From Pseudomonas sp. P8_229 (GTDB taxonomy: Bacteria; Pseudomonadota; Gammaproteobacteria; Pseudomonadales; Pseudomonadaceae), in contig NZ_CP125378.1 in NCBI RefSeq assembly GCF_034008635.1, positions 4,774,501 through 4,838,500 of the forward strand: 64,000 nt of DNA. The letters run 5' to 3'. Position numbers and translations under genes: made by a program. The notes under the pieces were generated by a model. The model had not been told where the DNA came from. It was given only the letters and a program-made list of their open reading frames with translations, and ran no database searches. Positions 7,742-16,361 of the stretch are shown here, one piece after another (within the stretch, counting starts at the first letter, position 1; each line of letters begins with the position of its first letter).

Positions 7742-9012
7742 GATTTGGAGCTCTCAAGGATCAGAATGGCGCGGAAGTCGTTGACGTTGGTGCGGGTCGG
7801 CTCGGTGACGATCAGCGCGTCGAGCGCCTCGAAGTAGCCGTAACCGTTGTTGTTATCCAGCTCGTCGCTGGCGCTCAAACCGAGGGCGGCCGCGCGGGCG
7901 TAGCTGTCCGGGGTCATGATCGCGCCGGCGTTGTCTTCCGAGCCGTCGATGCCGTCGGTGTCACCGGCCAGGGCATAAACCCCGGGCTGGCCTTTGAGGC
8001 TGTCGGTGAGGCTCAAGAGGAATTCGGCGTTGCGCCCGCCACGGCCATTGCCGCGCACGGTCACAGTGGTTTCGCCGCCGGAGAGAATCACGCACGGCGC
8101 CGCCAGTGGCTGACCGTGATTGATGATCTGGCGGGCGATGCCGGCGTGGACTTTCGCCACTTCGCGGGACTCGCCTTCGAGGTCGCCAAGGATCAGCGTG
8201 CTGAAACCGGCCTGACGGCATTTCACCGCAGCGGCATCCAGCGACTGCTGAGGGCGGGCGATCAACTGGAAGTGGCTGCGCGCCAGGCTCGGATCACCGG
8301 GTTTGACGGTTTCCGACTCAGGGCTTTGCAGCCAGTTGCGCACCGAGGCCGGGACTTCGATGCCGTAGCGTTTGAGGATCGCCAACGCTTCGGCCGAAGT
8401 GCTCGGGTCGGCGACGGTCGGGCCGGAGGCGATGACCGTGGCGAGGTCGCCCGGTACATCGGAAATGGCGTAGGTGTAGACAGTGGCGGGCCAGCAGGCC
8501 TTGCCGAGGCGGCCGCCCTTGATCGCCGAGAGGTGCTTGCGCACGCAGTTCATCTCGCCGATGGTCGCGCCGGATTTGAGCAGGGCTTTGTTGATCGATT
8601 GCTTGTCGGCGAGGGTGATGCCTTCGGCCGGCAACGCCAGCAGGGCAGAGCCGCCACCGGAGAGCAGGAAAATCACGCGGTCGTCTTCGGTCAGGTTGCT
8701 GACCAGTTCCAGCACGCGTTTGGCCACGGCCAGGCCGGCAGCGTCCGGTACCGGGTGCGCGGCTTCGACCACTTCGATTTTTTCGCACGGGGCGCCGTGA
8801 CCGTAACGGGTCACCACCAGGCCAGACACTTCACCTTGCCAGCTGCGCTCGACCACTTGCGCCATGGCCGCGGCGGCTTTGCCGGCGCCGATGACGATCA
8901 CGCGACCGCTGCGATCGGCCGGCAGATGGGCTTCGAGGACTTGGTTCGGATGGGCCGCGTCGATGGCTGTGGCAAACAGCTCGCGCAGCAGTTGTTGCGG
9001 ATCGACCGACAT
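7738..9012 (-). CDS. ttuD: Glycerate 2-kinase / hydroxypyruvate reductase family (TtuD, MOFRL)
   Basis: This 424-residue protein has a DUF4147 N-terminal domain (V-I-G-A-G-K-A-A-A-A-M near residue 41; L-L-S-G-G-G-S-A-L near 118) followed by a C-terminal MOFRL domain (G-R-G-G-R-N-A-E-F and A-G-D-T-D-G-I-D-G). Proteins named TtuD were first described as hydroxypyruvate reductases, but this domain pair is found in glycerate 2-kinases making 2-phosphoglycerate. The kinase role fits the operon, since pyruvate kinase follows directly with a four-base overlap. The start ATG at 9012 lies after repeat copy B. Confidence 0.88.
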   Translation of the reverse strand: MSVDPQQLLRELFATAIDAAHPNQVLEAHLPADRSGRVIVIGAGKAAAAMAQVVERSWQGEVSGLVVTRYGHGAPCEKIEVVEAAHPVPDAAGLAVAKRVLELVSNLTEDDRVIFLLSGGGSALLALPAEGITLADKQSINKALLKSGATIGEMNCVRKHLSAIKGGRLGKACWPATVYTYAISDVPGDLATVIASGPTVADPSTSAEALAILKRYGIEVPASVRNWLQSPESETVKPGDPSLARSHFQLIARPQQSLDAAAVKCRQAGFSTLILGDLEGESREVAKVHAGIARQIINHGQPLAAPCVILSGGETTVTVRGNGRGGRNAEFLLSLTDSLKGQPGVYALAGDTDGIDGSEDNAGAIMTPDSYARAAALGLSASDELDNNNGYGYFEALDALIVTEPTRTNVNDFRAILILESSKS

Positions 9013-9051
9013 GGCGGGCTCCCAATCTTATTGTTCTTGGTTAATGCTGAT

Positions 9052-9160
9052 GATCGTTCCCACGCGCAGCAAAGGAATGCCTCAATGGACGCTCTGCGTC
9101 CGCTTCGGCAGGGACGCGGAGCGTCCCGGGCTGCATTCCCACGCAGAGCGTGGGAACGAG
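9052..9160. repeat. CGTTCCCACGC palindromic element, copy B
   Basis: Same element as at 6209-6314 and 11028-11130, with terminal CGTTCCCACGC / GCGTGGGAACG and a central GGACGC / GCGTCC palindrome. It fills the glxR-ttuD junction of the operon. Confidence 0.85.
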
Positions 9161-9174
9161 CGACGGAGCAGGGC

Positions 9175-10068
9175 TTATTTTTTGTCGCGAATCGAGAAGT
9201 TGGCCATGTGTTCCAGACCCTTGATCAGCGCCGAGTGGTCCCAGTTGCTGCCACCGATCGCTGCGCAGGTGCTGAACACTTGCTGGGCGTTGGCGGTGTT
9301 CGGCAGGTTGATGTTCAGCTCCTTGGCGCCTTGCAGGGCCAGGTTCAGGTCCTTCTGGTGCAGGCTGATGCGGAAGCCTGGGTCGAAGGTGCCCTTGATC
9401 ATGCGCTCGCCGTGCACTTCGAGGATCTTCGAGGAAGCGAAACCGCCCATCAGTGCTTCACGCACCTTGGCCGGATCAGCACCGTTTTTCGAAGCGAACA
9501 GCAGGGCTTCAGCGACGGCCTGAATGTTCAGGGCGACGATGATCTGATTCGCGACTTTGGCGGTTTGACCGTCGCCATTGCCACCGACCAGGGTGATGTT
9601 CTTGCCCATCGCCTGGAACAGCGGCAGTGCGCGTTCGAAGGCATCGGCGTCGCCACCGACCATGATGCTCAGGGTCGCGGCCTTGGCACCGACTTCACCG
9701 CCGGACACGGGCGCGTCGAGGTACTGCGCGCCTTTTTCGTTGATCTTCCTGGCGAAGGCCTTGGTGGCGGTTGGCGAGATCGAGCTCATGTCGATTACCA
9801 CTTTGCCTTTGCCGATACCGGCGGCAACGCCATCAGCGCGGAACAGCACGTCGTCGACCTGCGGAGTATCCGGGACCATGACGATGATGAATTCAGCTTC
9901 CTGCGCGACTTCGCGCGGGTTGGCCAGCGCGACGGCGCCAGCGGCGATCAGGTCGGCCGGAGCGGCGTCGTGATGCGCCGACAGGAACAGGCTGTGACCG
10001 GCTTTCTGCAGGTTCGAAGCCATTGGGTGGCCCATGATGCCGGTGCCGATAAATCCGATTTTAGCCAT
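9175..10068 (-). CDS. glxR: Tartronate semialdehyde reductase (2-hydroxy-3-oxopropionate reductase)
   Basis: This 297-residue protein belongs to the beta-hydroxyacid dehydrogenase family. It has the Rossmann motif G-F-I-G-T-G-I-M-G (residues 5-13), the substrate loop D-A-P-V-S-G-G (118-124) and the catalytic lysine in G-x-x-A-K-V-A-N-Q (Lys171). It reduces tartronate semialdehyde, the Gcl product, to D-glycerate with NAD(P)H. It lies downstream of hyi across a REP pair, and the start ATG at 10068 is preceded by GAGGA. Its position between hyi and ttuD makes this assignment firmer than sequence alone, because sister enzymes act on 3-hydroxyisobutyrate. Confidence 0.93.
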   Translation of the reverse strand: MAKIGFIGTGIMGHPMASNLQKAGHSLFLSAHHDAAPADLIAAGAVALANPREVAQEAEFIIVMVPDTPQVDDVLFRADGVAAGIGKGKVVIDMSSISPTATKAFARKINEKGAQYLDAPVSGGEVGAKAATLSIMVGGDADAFERALPLFQAMGKNITLVGGNGDGQTAKVANQIIVALNIQAVAEALLFASKNGADPAKVREALMGGFASSKILEVHGERMIKGTFDPGFRISLHQKDLNLALQGAKELNINLPNTANAQQVFSTCAAIGGSNWDHSALIKGLEHMANFSIRDKK

Positions 10069-10120
10069 GAGAAAATCCTCTTGTTTTTGTCTTGCTCAAG
10101 CGAAATAGGGGTGTTGTTCT

Positions 10121-10214
10121 GTGTAGGAGTGAGCCTGCTCGCGATAGCGGTGTGCCAGACAACATTGATGTTGAATGTGCTGGCCTCATCGCGAGCAGGC
10201 TCACTCCTACAGGG
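10121..10214. repeat. REP pair inside the gcl operon
   Basis: A forward GTAGGAGTGAGCCTGCTCGC unit begins at 10122. It faces a reverse unit (CATCGCGAGCAGGCTCACTC, from 10187). The pair lies between hyi and glxR, where the fold could slow mRNA decay or reduce read-through. Confidence 0.85.
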
Positions 10215-10222
10215 GATTTGTG

Positions 10223-11005
10223 TCAGATTGCGTTGTGGGTCTTCAGCCAGCCGAGGCCTGCTTCAGTGGTAGTCAGCGGCTTGTATTCGCAACCCACCCA
10301 GCCCTGATAACCGATGCGGTCGAGGTGTTCGAACAGGAAGCGGTAGTTGATTTCACCGGTGCCTGGTTCGTTGCGCCCCGGGTTGTCCGCGAGCTGCACG
10401 TGGTTGATCTCGCCCAGGTGCGATTGCAGGGTGCGGGCCAGATCGCCTTCCATGATTTGCATGTGATAGATGTCGTATTGCAGGAACAGGTTGGCGCTGC
10501 CGACCTGTTCGCGAATCGACAGGGCTTGCGCCGTGTTGTTCAGGTAGAAGCCCGGGATGTCACGGGTGTTGATCGCTTCCATCACCAGTTTGATGCCCGC
10601 CGCCTGCAGCTTGTCGGCGGCGTATTTGAGGTTGGCGACGAAGGTCTTTTCCACGGTGGCATCGTCCACGCCTTGCGGACGGATACCGGCCAGGCAGTTG
10701 ACCTGGGTGTTGCCCAGCACTTGCGCGTAGGCAATCGCCAGATCGACCCCGGCGCGGAACTCTTCAACGCGGTCCGGCAGGCACGCGATACCGCGCTCGC
10801 CCTTGGCCCAGTCACCGGCCGGCAGGTTGAACAGCACTTGGGTCAGACCGTTGGCGTCGAGCTTGGCCTTGATTTCAGCGGAGCTGAAGTCGTACGGGAA
10901 CAGGTATTCGACACCGCTGAAACCAGCCTTGGCGGCGGCGTCGAAACGGGCAAGGAAATCCTGTTCGGTGAACAGCATGGACAGGTTGGCTGCGAAACGC
11001 GGCAT
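10223..11005 (-). CDS. hyi: Hydroxypyruvate isomerase
   Basis: This 260-residue protein is a xylose-isomerase-like TIM barrel of the Hyi family. Recognisable segments are M-P-R-F-A-A-N-L-S-M-L-F at the start, G-F-S-G-V-E-Y-L-F-P-Y, V-M-E-A-I-N-T-R-D-I-P-G with a metal-binding Glu, and H-V-Q-L-A-D-N-P-G-R-N-E-P-G-T-G-E. It interconverts hydroxypyruvate and tartronate semialdehyde. I place the start at 11005, after GGGAGA, and not 54 bases upstream, because that extension would read repeat copy C as protein. It sits between gcl and glxR as in P. putida. Confidence 0.93.
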   Translation of the reverse strand: MPRFAANLSMLFTEQDFLARFDAAAKAGFSGVEYLFPYDFSSAEIKAKLDANGLTQVLFNLPAGDWAKGERGIACLPDRVEEFRAGVDLAIAYAQVLGNTQVNCLAGIRPQGVDDATVEKTFVANLKYAADKLQAAGIKLVMEAINTRDIPGFYLNNTAQALSIREQVGSANLFLQYDIYHMQIMEGDLARTLQSHLGEINHVQLADNPGRNEPGTGEINYRFLFEHLDRIGYQGWVGCEYKPLTTTEAGLGWLKTHNAI

Positions 11006-11027
11006 GGTGGTCTCCCGTTCTAGATTC

Positions 11028-11130
11028 TCGTTCCCACGCTCTGCGTGGGAATGCCTCAATGGACGCAGAGCGTCCGCTTTGGGACGCAGAGCGTCCCGGG
11101 CTGCATTCCCACGCAGAGCGTGGGAACGAT
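11028..11130. repeat. CGTTCCCACGC palindromic element, copy C
   Basis: Third copy of the element, here filling the gcl-hyi junction. It reads CGTTCCCACGCTCTGCGTG at the left and GAGCGTGGGAACGAT at the right, with internal GGACGC / GCGTCC palindromes. Confidence 0.85.
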
Positions 11131-11143
11131 CAGCGGTCAGCAG

Positions 11144-12919
11144 TTAGTCGAGCAGCGAAATCGCCGTTGGCGCGTCGTTGCCGACCAGCGCCAGGTCTTC
11201 GAATTCGTTGACGGCGTTGATCTCGGTACCCATGGAGATGTTGGTCACACGCTCCAGAATGATCTCGACGATCACCGGCACTTTGAATTCTTCGATCATC
11301 TGTTCGGCCTTGCGCAGGGCAGGGGCGATTTCCGAGGGTTCGAACACACGCAGTGCTTTACAGCCGAGGCCTTCGGCGACTGCGACGTGGTCAACACCGT
11401 AACCGTTGAGTTCCGGCGCGTTCAGGTTATCGAAGGACAGCTGCACGCAGTAGTCCATTTCGAACCCGCGCTGGGCCTGACGGATCAAGCCCAGGTACGA
11501 GTTGTTCACCACGACGTGGATGTACGGCAGTTTGAACTGAGCGCCGACCGCCAGTTCCTCGATCATGAACTGGAAGTCATAGTCCCCCGACAGGGCCACG
11601 ACTTTCCGGCTCGGATCGGCCTTGACCACGCCCAGCGCGGCCGGAATGGTCCAGCCCAACGGGCCGGCCTGACCGCAGTTGATCCAGTGACGCGGCTTGT
11701 AAACGTGCAGGAACTGCGCGCCGGCAATCTGCGACAGACCGATGGTGCTGACGTAGCAGGTGTCTTTGCCGAACACCTGGTTCATTTCTTCGTAAACGCG
11801 CTGCGGCTTGACCGGCACGTTGTCGAAGTGGGTCTTGCGATGCAGGCTGGCTTTGCGCTGCTGGCAATCCTGCAGCCAGGCACTGCGGTTTTTCAGCTTG
11901 CCGGCGGCTTGCCATTCACGAGCCACTTCGATGAATACGGTCAGCGCGGCAGCGGCGTCGGAAACGATGCCCAGATCCGGCGTGAACACGCGGCCGATCT
12001 GCGTGCCTTCGATGTCGACGTGAATGAACTTGCGACCTTCGGTGTAGACGTCGACCGAACCGGTGTGACGGTTGGCCCAACGGTTACCGATACCCAATAC
12101 CACGTCGGATTTCAGCATCGTGGCGTTGCCGTAACGGTGCGACGTCTGCAGACCGACCATGCCAACCATCAGCGGGTGATCGTCCGGGATGGTGCCCCAG
12201 CCCATCAGGGTCGGGATAACCGGAATACCGGTCAGCTCGGCGAACTCCACCAGCAGATCGCTGGCATCGGCGTTGATGATGCCGCCACCGGCTACCAGCA
12301 ATGGACGCTCAGCCTGATCCAGCAAAGCCAGAGCCTTCTCGACCTGCACGCGGGTCGCGGTCGGCTTGGCCAATGGCAGCGGCTGATAAGCGTCGATGTC
12401 GAATTCGATTTCGGCCATCTGCACATCGAACGGCAGGTCGATCAGCACTGGGCCTGGACGGCCGGAGCGCATTTCAAAGAACGCTTTCTGGAACGCATAA
12501 GGCACCTGGCCCGGCTCCAGAACAGTGGTCGCCCACTTGGTAACTGGCTTGACGATGCTGGTGATGTCGACCGCCTGGAAGTCTTCCTTGTGCATACGGG
12601 CGCGGGGTGCCTGGCCGGTAATGCAGAGGATTGGAATCGAGTCGGCCGAGGCGCTGTAGAGTCCGGTGACCATGTCGGTACCGGCCGGGCCGGACGTACC
12701 GATGCACACGCCGATGTTGCCGGCCTTGGTACGGGTGTAACCCTCGGCCATGTGCGAGGCGCCTTCGACGTGGCGAGCGAGGACGTGATCGATGCCACCG
12801 ACTTTCTGCAAGGCGGAGTACAGCGGGTTGATCGCGGCGCCCGGGATGCCAAAAGCGGTATCAACCCCTTCACGGCGCATCACCAGAACGGCGGCTTCGA
12901 TTGCTCTCATTTTGCTCAT
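11144..12919 (-). CDS. gcl: Glyoxylate carboligase (tartronate-semialdehyde synthase)
   Basis: This 591-residue protein is a ThDP-dependent enzyme of the acetolactate synthase superfamily. It joins two glyoxylates into tartronate semialdehyde with loss of CO2. The N-terminal Pyr domain has [15 protein letters not shown] and the C-terminal PP domain has the ThDP signature [12 protein letters not shown] followed by N-N-S-Y-L-G. At the position where relatives carry the catalytic Glu there is Val (G-I-P-G-A at about residues 25-29), which is characteristic of Gcl. The start at 12919 (M-S-K-M-R-A-I-E) is the family start. It is the first gene of the operon, and a TTGTATACAA palindrome lies 28 bases upstream. 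Confidence 0.95.
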   Translation of the reverse strand: MSKMRAIEAAVLVMRREGVDTAFGIPGAAINPLYSALQKVGGIDHVLARHVEGASHMAEGYTRTKAGNIGVCIGTSGPAGTDMVTGLYSASADSIPILCITGQAPRARMHKEDFQAVDITSIVKPVTKWATTVLEPGQVPYAFQKAFFEMRSGRPGPVLIDLPFDVQMAEIEFDIDAYQPLPLAKPTATRVQVEKALALLDQAERPLLVAGGGIINADASDLLVEFAELTGIPVIPTLMGWGTIPDDHPLMVGMVGLQTSHRYGNATMLKSDVVLGIGNRWANRHTGSVDVYTEGRKFIHVDIEGTQIGRVFTPDLGIVSDAAAALTVFIEVAREWQAAGKLKNRSAWLQDCQQRKASLHRKTHFDNVPVKPQRVYEEMNQVFGKDTCYVSTIGLSQIAGAQFLHVYKPRHWINCGQAGPLGWTIPAALGVVKADPSRKVVALSGDYDFQFMIEELAVGAQFKLPYIHVVVNNSYLGLIRQAQRGFEMDYCVQLSFDNLNAPELNGYGVDHVAVAEGLGCKALRVFEPSEIAPALRKAEQMIEEFKVPVIVEIILERVTNISMGTEINAVNEFEDLALVGNDAPTAISLLD

Positions 12920-12946
12920 GGTTTTGTGCCTCTTTACGTTTTGTAA

Positions 12947-12956
12947 TTGTATACAA
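12947..12956. promoter_or_regulatory. Candidate regulator operator 1 upstream of gcl
   Basis: TTGTATACAA is a perfect ten-base palindrome that recurs 139 bases away at 13086-13095. A weak promoter (TTGACC, 17 bases, ATACAC) can be read on the minus strand at 12972-13000, placing this site just after it, where a repressor would block gcl transcription. The motif resembles sites of FCD-type GntR regulators. The regulator itself is not in the window. Confidence 0.55.
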
Positions 12957-13085
12957 GTGGCTTTGCGCAGAGTGTATTCACGGCGGATGGCGCAGGTCAA
13001 TCCATTTTCTCAAGCGCCTGTTTCATTCGTCGGAAGCCAGGTTCTGCTGTGGCTTTTCGTCGCATAGGGCGCTTTTCGAGAATTA

Positions 13086-13095
13086 TTGTATACAA
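13086..13095. promoter_or_regulatory. Candidate regulator operator 2 upstream of glcG-like gene
   Basis: Second identical TTGTATACAA palindrome, 94 bases before the GlcG-like start codon. The two copies bracket the gcl/glcG divergent region, suggesting one regulator controls both directions or bridges the sites. Confidence 0.5.
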
Positions 13096-13188
13096 AAAAA
13101 TAGTTCATTGTGTTCTATTTGTGGTATCGAGCTGCGGCACAAACGCGCAGCTCCACGACTTTCCCAATAACAAAATGAGGACGGCACC

Positions 13189-13629
13189 ATGAGCGCTTTA
13201 ACCTTGAAAGTCGCAGTCAACCTGGTCAACGAAGCCATCAGTGCGGGGCGCGGCATCAACGCCGCGCCGCTGACCATCGCGGTACTCGATACCGGCGGCC
13301 ACCTGATCACCCTGCAACGCGAAGACGGCGCCAGCCTGCTGCGCCCGAGCATCGCCATCGGCAAGGCCTGGGGCGCTATCGCCCTGGGCAAGGGCTCACG
13401 CCTGCTGGCGCTGGACGCGCAACAACGCCCGGCCTTCATCGCCGCGCTCAACAGCATGGGCCAGGGCAGCGTCGTCCCGGCCCCGGGCGGGGTGTTGATC
13501 CGCGATCAGGCGGGCAACGTGCTGGGGGCTATCGGCATCAGCGGCGATCTGTCGGATATTGATGAGCAGGTGGCGATCAAAGCGGTGGAGGCGCTGGAGC
13601 TGCGCGCGGATGCGGGGGTGGCGGCCTGA
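13189..13629 (+). CDS. GlcG/HbpS-like (DUF336) protein
   Basis: This 146-residue protein covers the whole GlcG/HbpS-like domain. It has L-T-I-A-V-L-D-T-G-G-H-L in the first half, A-P-G-G-V-L-I-R-D-Q-A-G-N-V-L-G-A-I-G-I-S-G in the second, and a C-terminal helix. Members bind heme or cofactors or act as small accessory proteins of glycolate and propanediol metabolism; the exact function is unsettled. The ATG at 13189 follows AGGACGG. It is divergent from gcl, an arrangement also seen in P. putida, so a link to glyoxylate metabolism is likely but the biochemical role is not known. Confidence 0.8.
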   Translation: MSALTLKVAVNLVNEAISAGRGINAAPLTIAVLDTGGHLITLQREDGASLLRPSIAIGKAWGAIALGKGSRLLALDAQQRPAFIAALNSMGQGSVVPAPGGVLIRDQAGNVLGAIGISGDLSDIDEQVAIKAVEALELRADAGVAA

Positions 13630-13670
13630 CAGAAAACAGGCCAGTACGACTGATGGCTTGATGATGACGA

Positions 13671-13703
13671 AGAGGGGCGGGGTCTATAGACTGCCGCCCC
13701 TCT
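13671..13703 (+). terminator. Hairpin terminator after the glcG-like gene
   Basis: AGAGGGGCGG (13671-13680) pairs perfectly with CCGCCCCTCT (13694-13703) over a 13-base loop. The T tract that follows is weak (CGTTTAT). Confidence 0.65.
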
Positions 13704-13728
13704 CGTTTATGTATCAAGGAAGATCTGC

Positions 13729-14799
13729 GTGAAGACGCTATTCGCCATCACCCTGGCCTCGGCCATGACCCTCTGCACCCCCCTCCTGCATGCGACGGAA
13801 ACACCCGACGCCGAAGAAATCGCGTTCCAGGCCTTGAGCCCGGTGGTCTCAGCCTTAATCAACGCGGACGATGTACAGGAACTGATGGATCGCGGCGAGA
13901 AGCTCGAATCGAGCGATACGTTGCAGGCCATTGCGGTGTATCTGGCCGCCACTCGAGAAGACCCGACACAATTGCAGGCGCCTTATCAGGTGGCGGCGCT
14001 GTTCGCTCGCCGTGGCGATGACAAACTGGCCGAGCGCTTTCTGCGCGAGGCCGATGATCGCGGTTTGTGGTTCGGCCCATTGCTCGCGGGCGACGAAGAT
14101 TTTGCTGATCTGCACGATTCCGGCACTTTCAAAACCGTGTTGGCCAATGCTCAGGAACGCTACAAGAAGATTGCCCCGGGCAAGGTCGGCGCGATTTCGG
14201 TGCTCAACCCATCGGCGAACATTCCGGCACCCAAAGCCTGTCGTCCGGTGGTGGTCTGGCTGCACGGTTATGGCATCAACGGCGAGCTGGATGAGAGCTA
14301 CCAGCCGCTGGCCGACACCGGGGCAATCATCCTGGGGATCAACGGCACCGAAATGCTCAACTCGGTCCACAGTTTCCGCTGGATCGGCCCCGGCTTCGAA
14401 GGCACTCATCAAACGGTGCAGAAGGGCCTCAATGCCTTGGAAGCCCGGCAATGCATCGATCGCAAGCGTGTGTTCCTGATGGGCTTCTCGCAAGGTTCGC
14501 AACATGCCGGCGCCTTGTTGGCGCAACACCCGGACGATTACGCCGGTGCGTTGCTGCTGTCACCCGGTGGCATGCAACCGACGCCCACCGAAAGCAAGGC
14601 GCGCGGCAAGCGAGTGTTTGTCATCAATGGCGAGAAAGAAGGACCGGGCAATCAGCAGATGAGCGCCGACTTCCGCAAATTGTTCAGCGACGGCAACGAG
14701 GTCAAATCGCGTACTCACGAGGGCGGGCACTTTTTCCCTGATGACTGGAGTACTTCGTTCCCGCAGGCATTGCGCTGGTTGATGGGGGATGGGGTTTGA
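13729..14799 (+). CDS. Exported alpha/beta hydrolase (phospholipase/carboxylesterase-like)
   Basis: This 356-residue protein has an N-terminal signal peptide of about 22 residues. A helical repeat-like region (about 60-145, with D-K-L-A-E-R-F-L-R-E-A and the loop D-E-D-F-A-D-L) resembles the tetratricopeptide-type N-terminal domains of some periplasmic esterases. The hydrolase domain follows: W-L-H-G-Y-G at 177-182 (oxyanion loop), G-F-S-Q-G at 252-256 with nucleophile Ser254, and a candidate catalytic His in H-E-G-G-H-F-F-P. The start is GTG 13729 after AAGGAAG. It is a monocistronic gene between a hairpin terminator and a REP pair. The substrate is unknown. Confidence 0.75.
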   Translation: MKTLFAITLASAMTLCTPLLHATETPDAEEIAFQALSPVVSALINADDVQELMDRGEKLESSDTLQAIAVYLAATREDPTQLQAPYQVAALFARRGDDKLAERFLREADDRGLWFGPLLAGDEDFADLHDSGTFKTVLANAQERYKKIAPGKVGAISVLNPSANIPAPKACRPVVVWLHGYGINGELDESYQPLADTGAIILGINGTEMLNSVHSFRWIGPGFEGTHQTVQKGLNALEARQCIDRKRVFLMGFSQGSQHAGALLAQHPDDYAGALLLSPGGMQPTPTESKARGKRVFVINGEKEGPGNQQMSADFRKLFSDGNEVKSRTHEGGHFFPDDWSTSFPQALRWLMGDGV

Positions 14800-14873
14800 A
14801 GGCTAAAGGTTCTGGCTTTGCCTGTGTCCTCGTCAGCGGGGGTCAATTGAATTTGCGCTGACGGATTAACCGT

Positions 14874-14968
14874 CATCGCGAGCAGGCTCACTCCTACAAA
14901 GGGAGTGGCTGGACACAAAGTGTCTGGACATCACAGATCCCTGTAGGAGTGAGCCTGCTCGCGATAGC
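14874..14968. repeat. REP pair flanking the RAYT gene on the left
   Basis: A reverse unit (CATCGCGAGCAGGCTCACTC, from 14874) is followed by a forward unit ending at 14968. The arrangement is outward, opposite in order to the pair at 3165-3255, and lies immediately upstream of the REP-associated transposase. Confidence 0.85.
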
Positions 14969-15045
14969 CATCTACCAGACACATCCTGCCAACAGTTTGT
15001 CGCGCCCTCCTGAGTCGACAGCACTAGCCTTCTCCTGAACTGATC

Positions 15046-15519
15046 ATGAGAGGCAAAGGAATGCCGAGTCTACCGGGAGCTTACCGATTGCGAGCCGGGC
15101 GCTATGCCGAAGCCAACCGAATCTATCTACTGACAACCAACACACTTGATCGTGAACCGATCTTTGCCGATTTCGCCTTGGGTCGATTGGTTGTTCAACA
15201 ATTTCGACAGGCACAGGATCTCGGCGTGGCGAACTCATTGGCGTGGGTGGTCATGCCGGATCATTTTCACTGGCTAATTGAGTTGCAGAGAGGGTCGTTG
15301 AGCGAGTTGATGCAAAAGACCAAGTCGCTGAGTACCAAAGCGGTGAATCAGGCTACCGGTAGAGGTCCAGGCCTCTGGCAGAGAGGATTTCACGATAGGG
15401 CACTGCGACGGGAGGAGGATCTGGTGAAGGTGGCTCGGTACGTCGTCGCCAACCCCTTGCGGGCTGGTCTTGTTGAAAAACTGGGCGATTATCCGCTGTG
15501 GGATGCGATTTGGGTTTGA
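15046..15519 (+). CDS. REP-associated tyrosine transposase (RAYT)
   Basis: This 157-residue protein has the RAYT pattern. The metal-binding HUH motif is in V-M-P-D-H-F-H-W-L (His73, His75), and the catalytic tyrosine is in V-A-R-Y-V-V-A-N-P-L-R-A-G-L-V (Tyr132). R-I-Y-L-L-T-T near the N-terminus is typical of the Y1 transposase fold. These single-copy domesticated relatives of IS200/IS605 transposases nick single-stranded REP sequences and are thought to spread or maintain them. REP pairs flank it at 14874-14968 and 15538-15606, which is the expected context. The start could be ATG 15046 or ATG 15061, and neither has a well-spaced ribosome site. The gene looks intact. Confidence 0.88.
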   Translation: MRGKGMPSLPGAYRLRAGRYAEANRIYLLTTNTLDREPIFADFALGRLVVQQFRQAQDLGVANSLAWVVMPDHFHWLIELQRGSLSELMQKTKSLSTKAVNQATGRGPGLWQRGFHDRALRREEDLVKVARYVVANPLRAGLVEKLGDYPLWDAIWV

Positions 15520-15537
15520 GCTGAAACCGTGTCGCCT

Positions 15538-15606
15538 CGATCGCGAGCAGGCTCACTCCTACAGGGGAATGCATTCCAAATGTAGGAGTGAGCCTGCTCG
15601 CGATGG
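15538..15606. repeat. REP pair flanking the RAYT gene on the right
   Basis: A reverse unit starting at 15538 (CGATCGCGAGCAGGCTCACT) is followed by a forward unit ending at 15606, separated by only about 20 bases. With the pair at 14874-14968 it brackets the transposase gene. Confidence 0.85.
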
Positions 15607-15621
15607 CGTCACACCGGTCTA

Positions 15622-16227
15622 TCAGTCCGGCTCACACCCTTTGAGCACCAACCGGATGATCGTCTGCGCCGCCGCCTCGTAATCCGCCTCGTCGAGCTTG
15701 TCCTTGCCGGTCACCGCAGAAATCTGCCAGTCGAAGTCGGCGTAGGTCTGGGTCGCGGCCCAGATGCTGAACATCAGGTGGTTGGGGTCGATCGGGGCGA
15801 TCTGGCCGCGGTCGATCCAGCTCTGGATGCAGTCGATGTTGTGCTTGGCCTGGCTGTTGAGCTGCTCCACCAGGTCGGCACTCAGGTGCGGGGCGCCGTG
15901 CATGATTTCGCTGGCGAACACCTTGGAGGCGAAGGGCAGGTCGCGGGAGATGCGGATCTTCGAGCGGATGTAGCCGCTGAGCACTTCGCTCGGCACGCCG
16001 TCCGGGTTGAACGGGGTCGAGGCCTGCAGGATCGGCACGATGATACTTTCCAGGACCTCGCGGTAGAGGTTTTCCTTGGACTTGAAGTAGTAGTAGACGT
16101 TGGGCTTGGGCAATCCTGCCTTGGCGGCGATGTCGCTGGTTTTGGTCGCAGCGAAGCCCTTGTCGGCAAACTCCTCACTGGCGGCACGCAGGATCAGTTC
16201 TTTGTTGCGCTCGCGGATTGTGCTCAT
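15622..16227 (-). CDS. TetR-family transcriptional regulator (RutR-like)
   Basis: This 201-residue protein has an N-terminal TetR helix-turn-helix (F-A-D-K-G-F-A-A-T-K-T-S-D-I-A-A-K-A-G-L followed by Y-Y-Y-F-K-S-K-E-N-L) and a C-terminal ligand domain with W-A-A-T-Q-T-Y-A-D-F-D-W-Q, a segment typical of RutR-like regulators. It probably represses target genes until a small ligand binds. I use the start at 16227 (M-S-T-I-R-E-R-N); the open frame extends 60 bases further but the extra residues are not TetR-like. It converges on the RAYT/REP region and is divergent from the DUF808 gene. Its targets are not evident. Confidence 0.85.
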   Translation of the reverse strand: MSTIRERNKELILRAASEEFADKGFAATKTSDIAAKAGLPKPNVYYYFKSKENLYREVLESIIVPILQASTPFNPDGVPSEVLSGYIRSKIRISRDLPFASKVFASEIMHGAPHLSADLVEQLNSQAKHNIDCIQSWIDRGQIAPIDPNHLMFSIWAATQTYADFDWQISAVTGKDKLDEADYEAAAQTIIRLVLKGCEPD

Positions 16228-16361
16228 AAACCCGGTGGTTCCTTGCCTGTTCTGGCGGTTGCGCATGGTAGCACCGGCCTCGCGCATGGCTCAAGAATGC
16301 CCCGTGTGGCCCGCAGTCGCGGTATGCTGCGCGGCATTATTTACATAAGGAAACAAGATTC

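Noticed and set aside
8116..10272. A plus-strand frame of 718 codons opposite ttuD and glxR
   Set aside because: It runs through a repeat element and two well-supported minus-strand genes and has no recognisable domain.
11045..12946. A plus-strand frame of 633 codons opposite gcl
   Set aside because: Antisense shadow of gcl; it begins inside repeat copy C.
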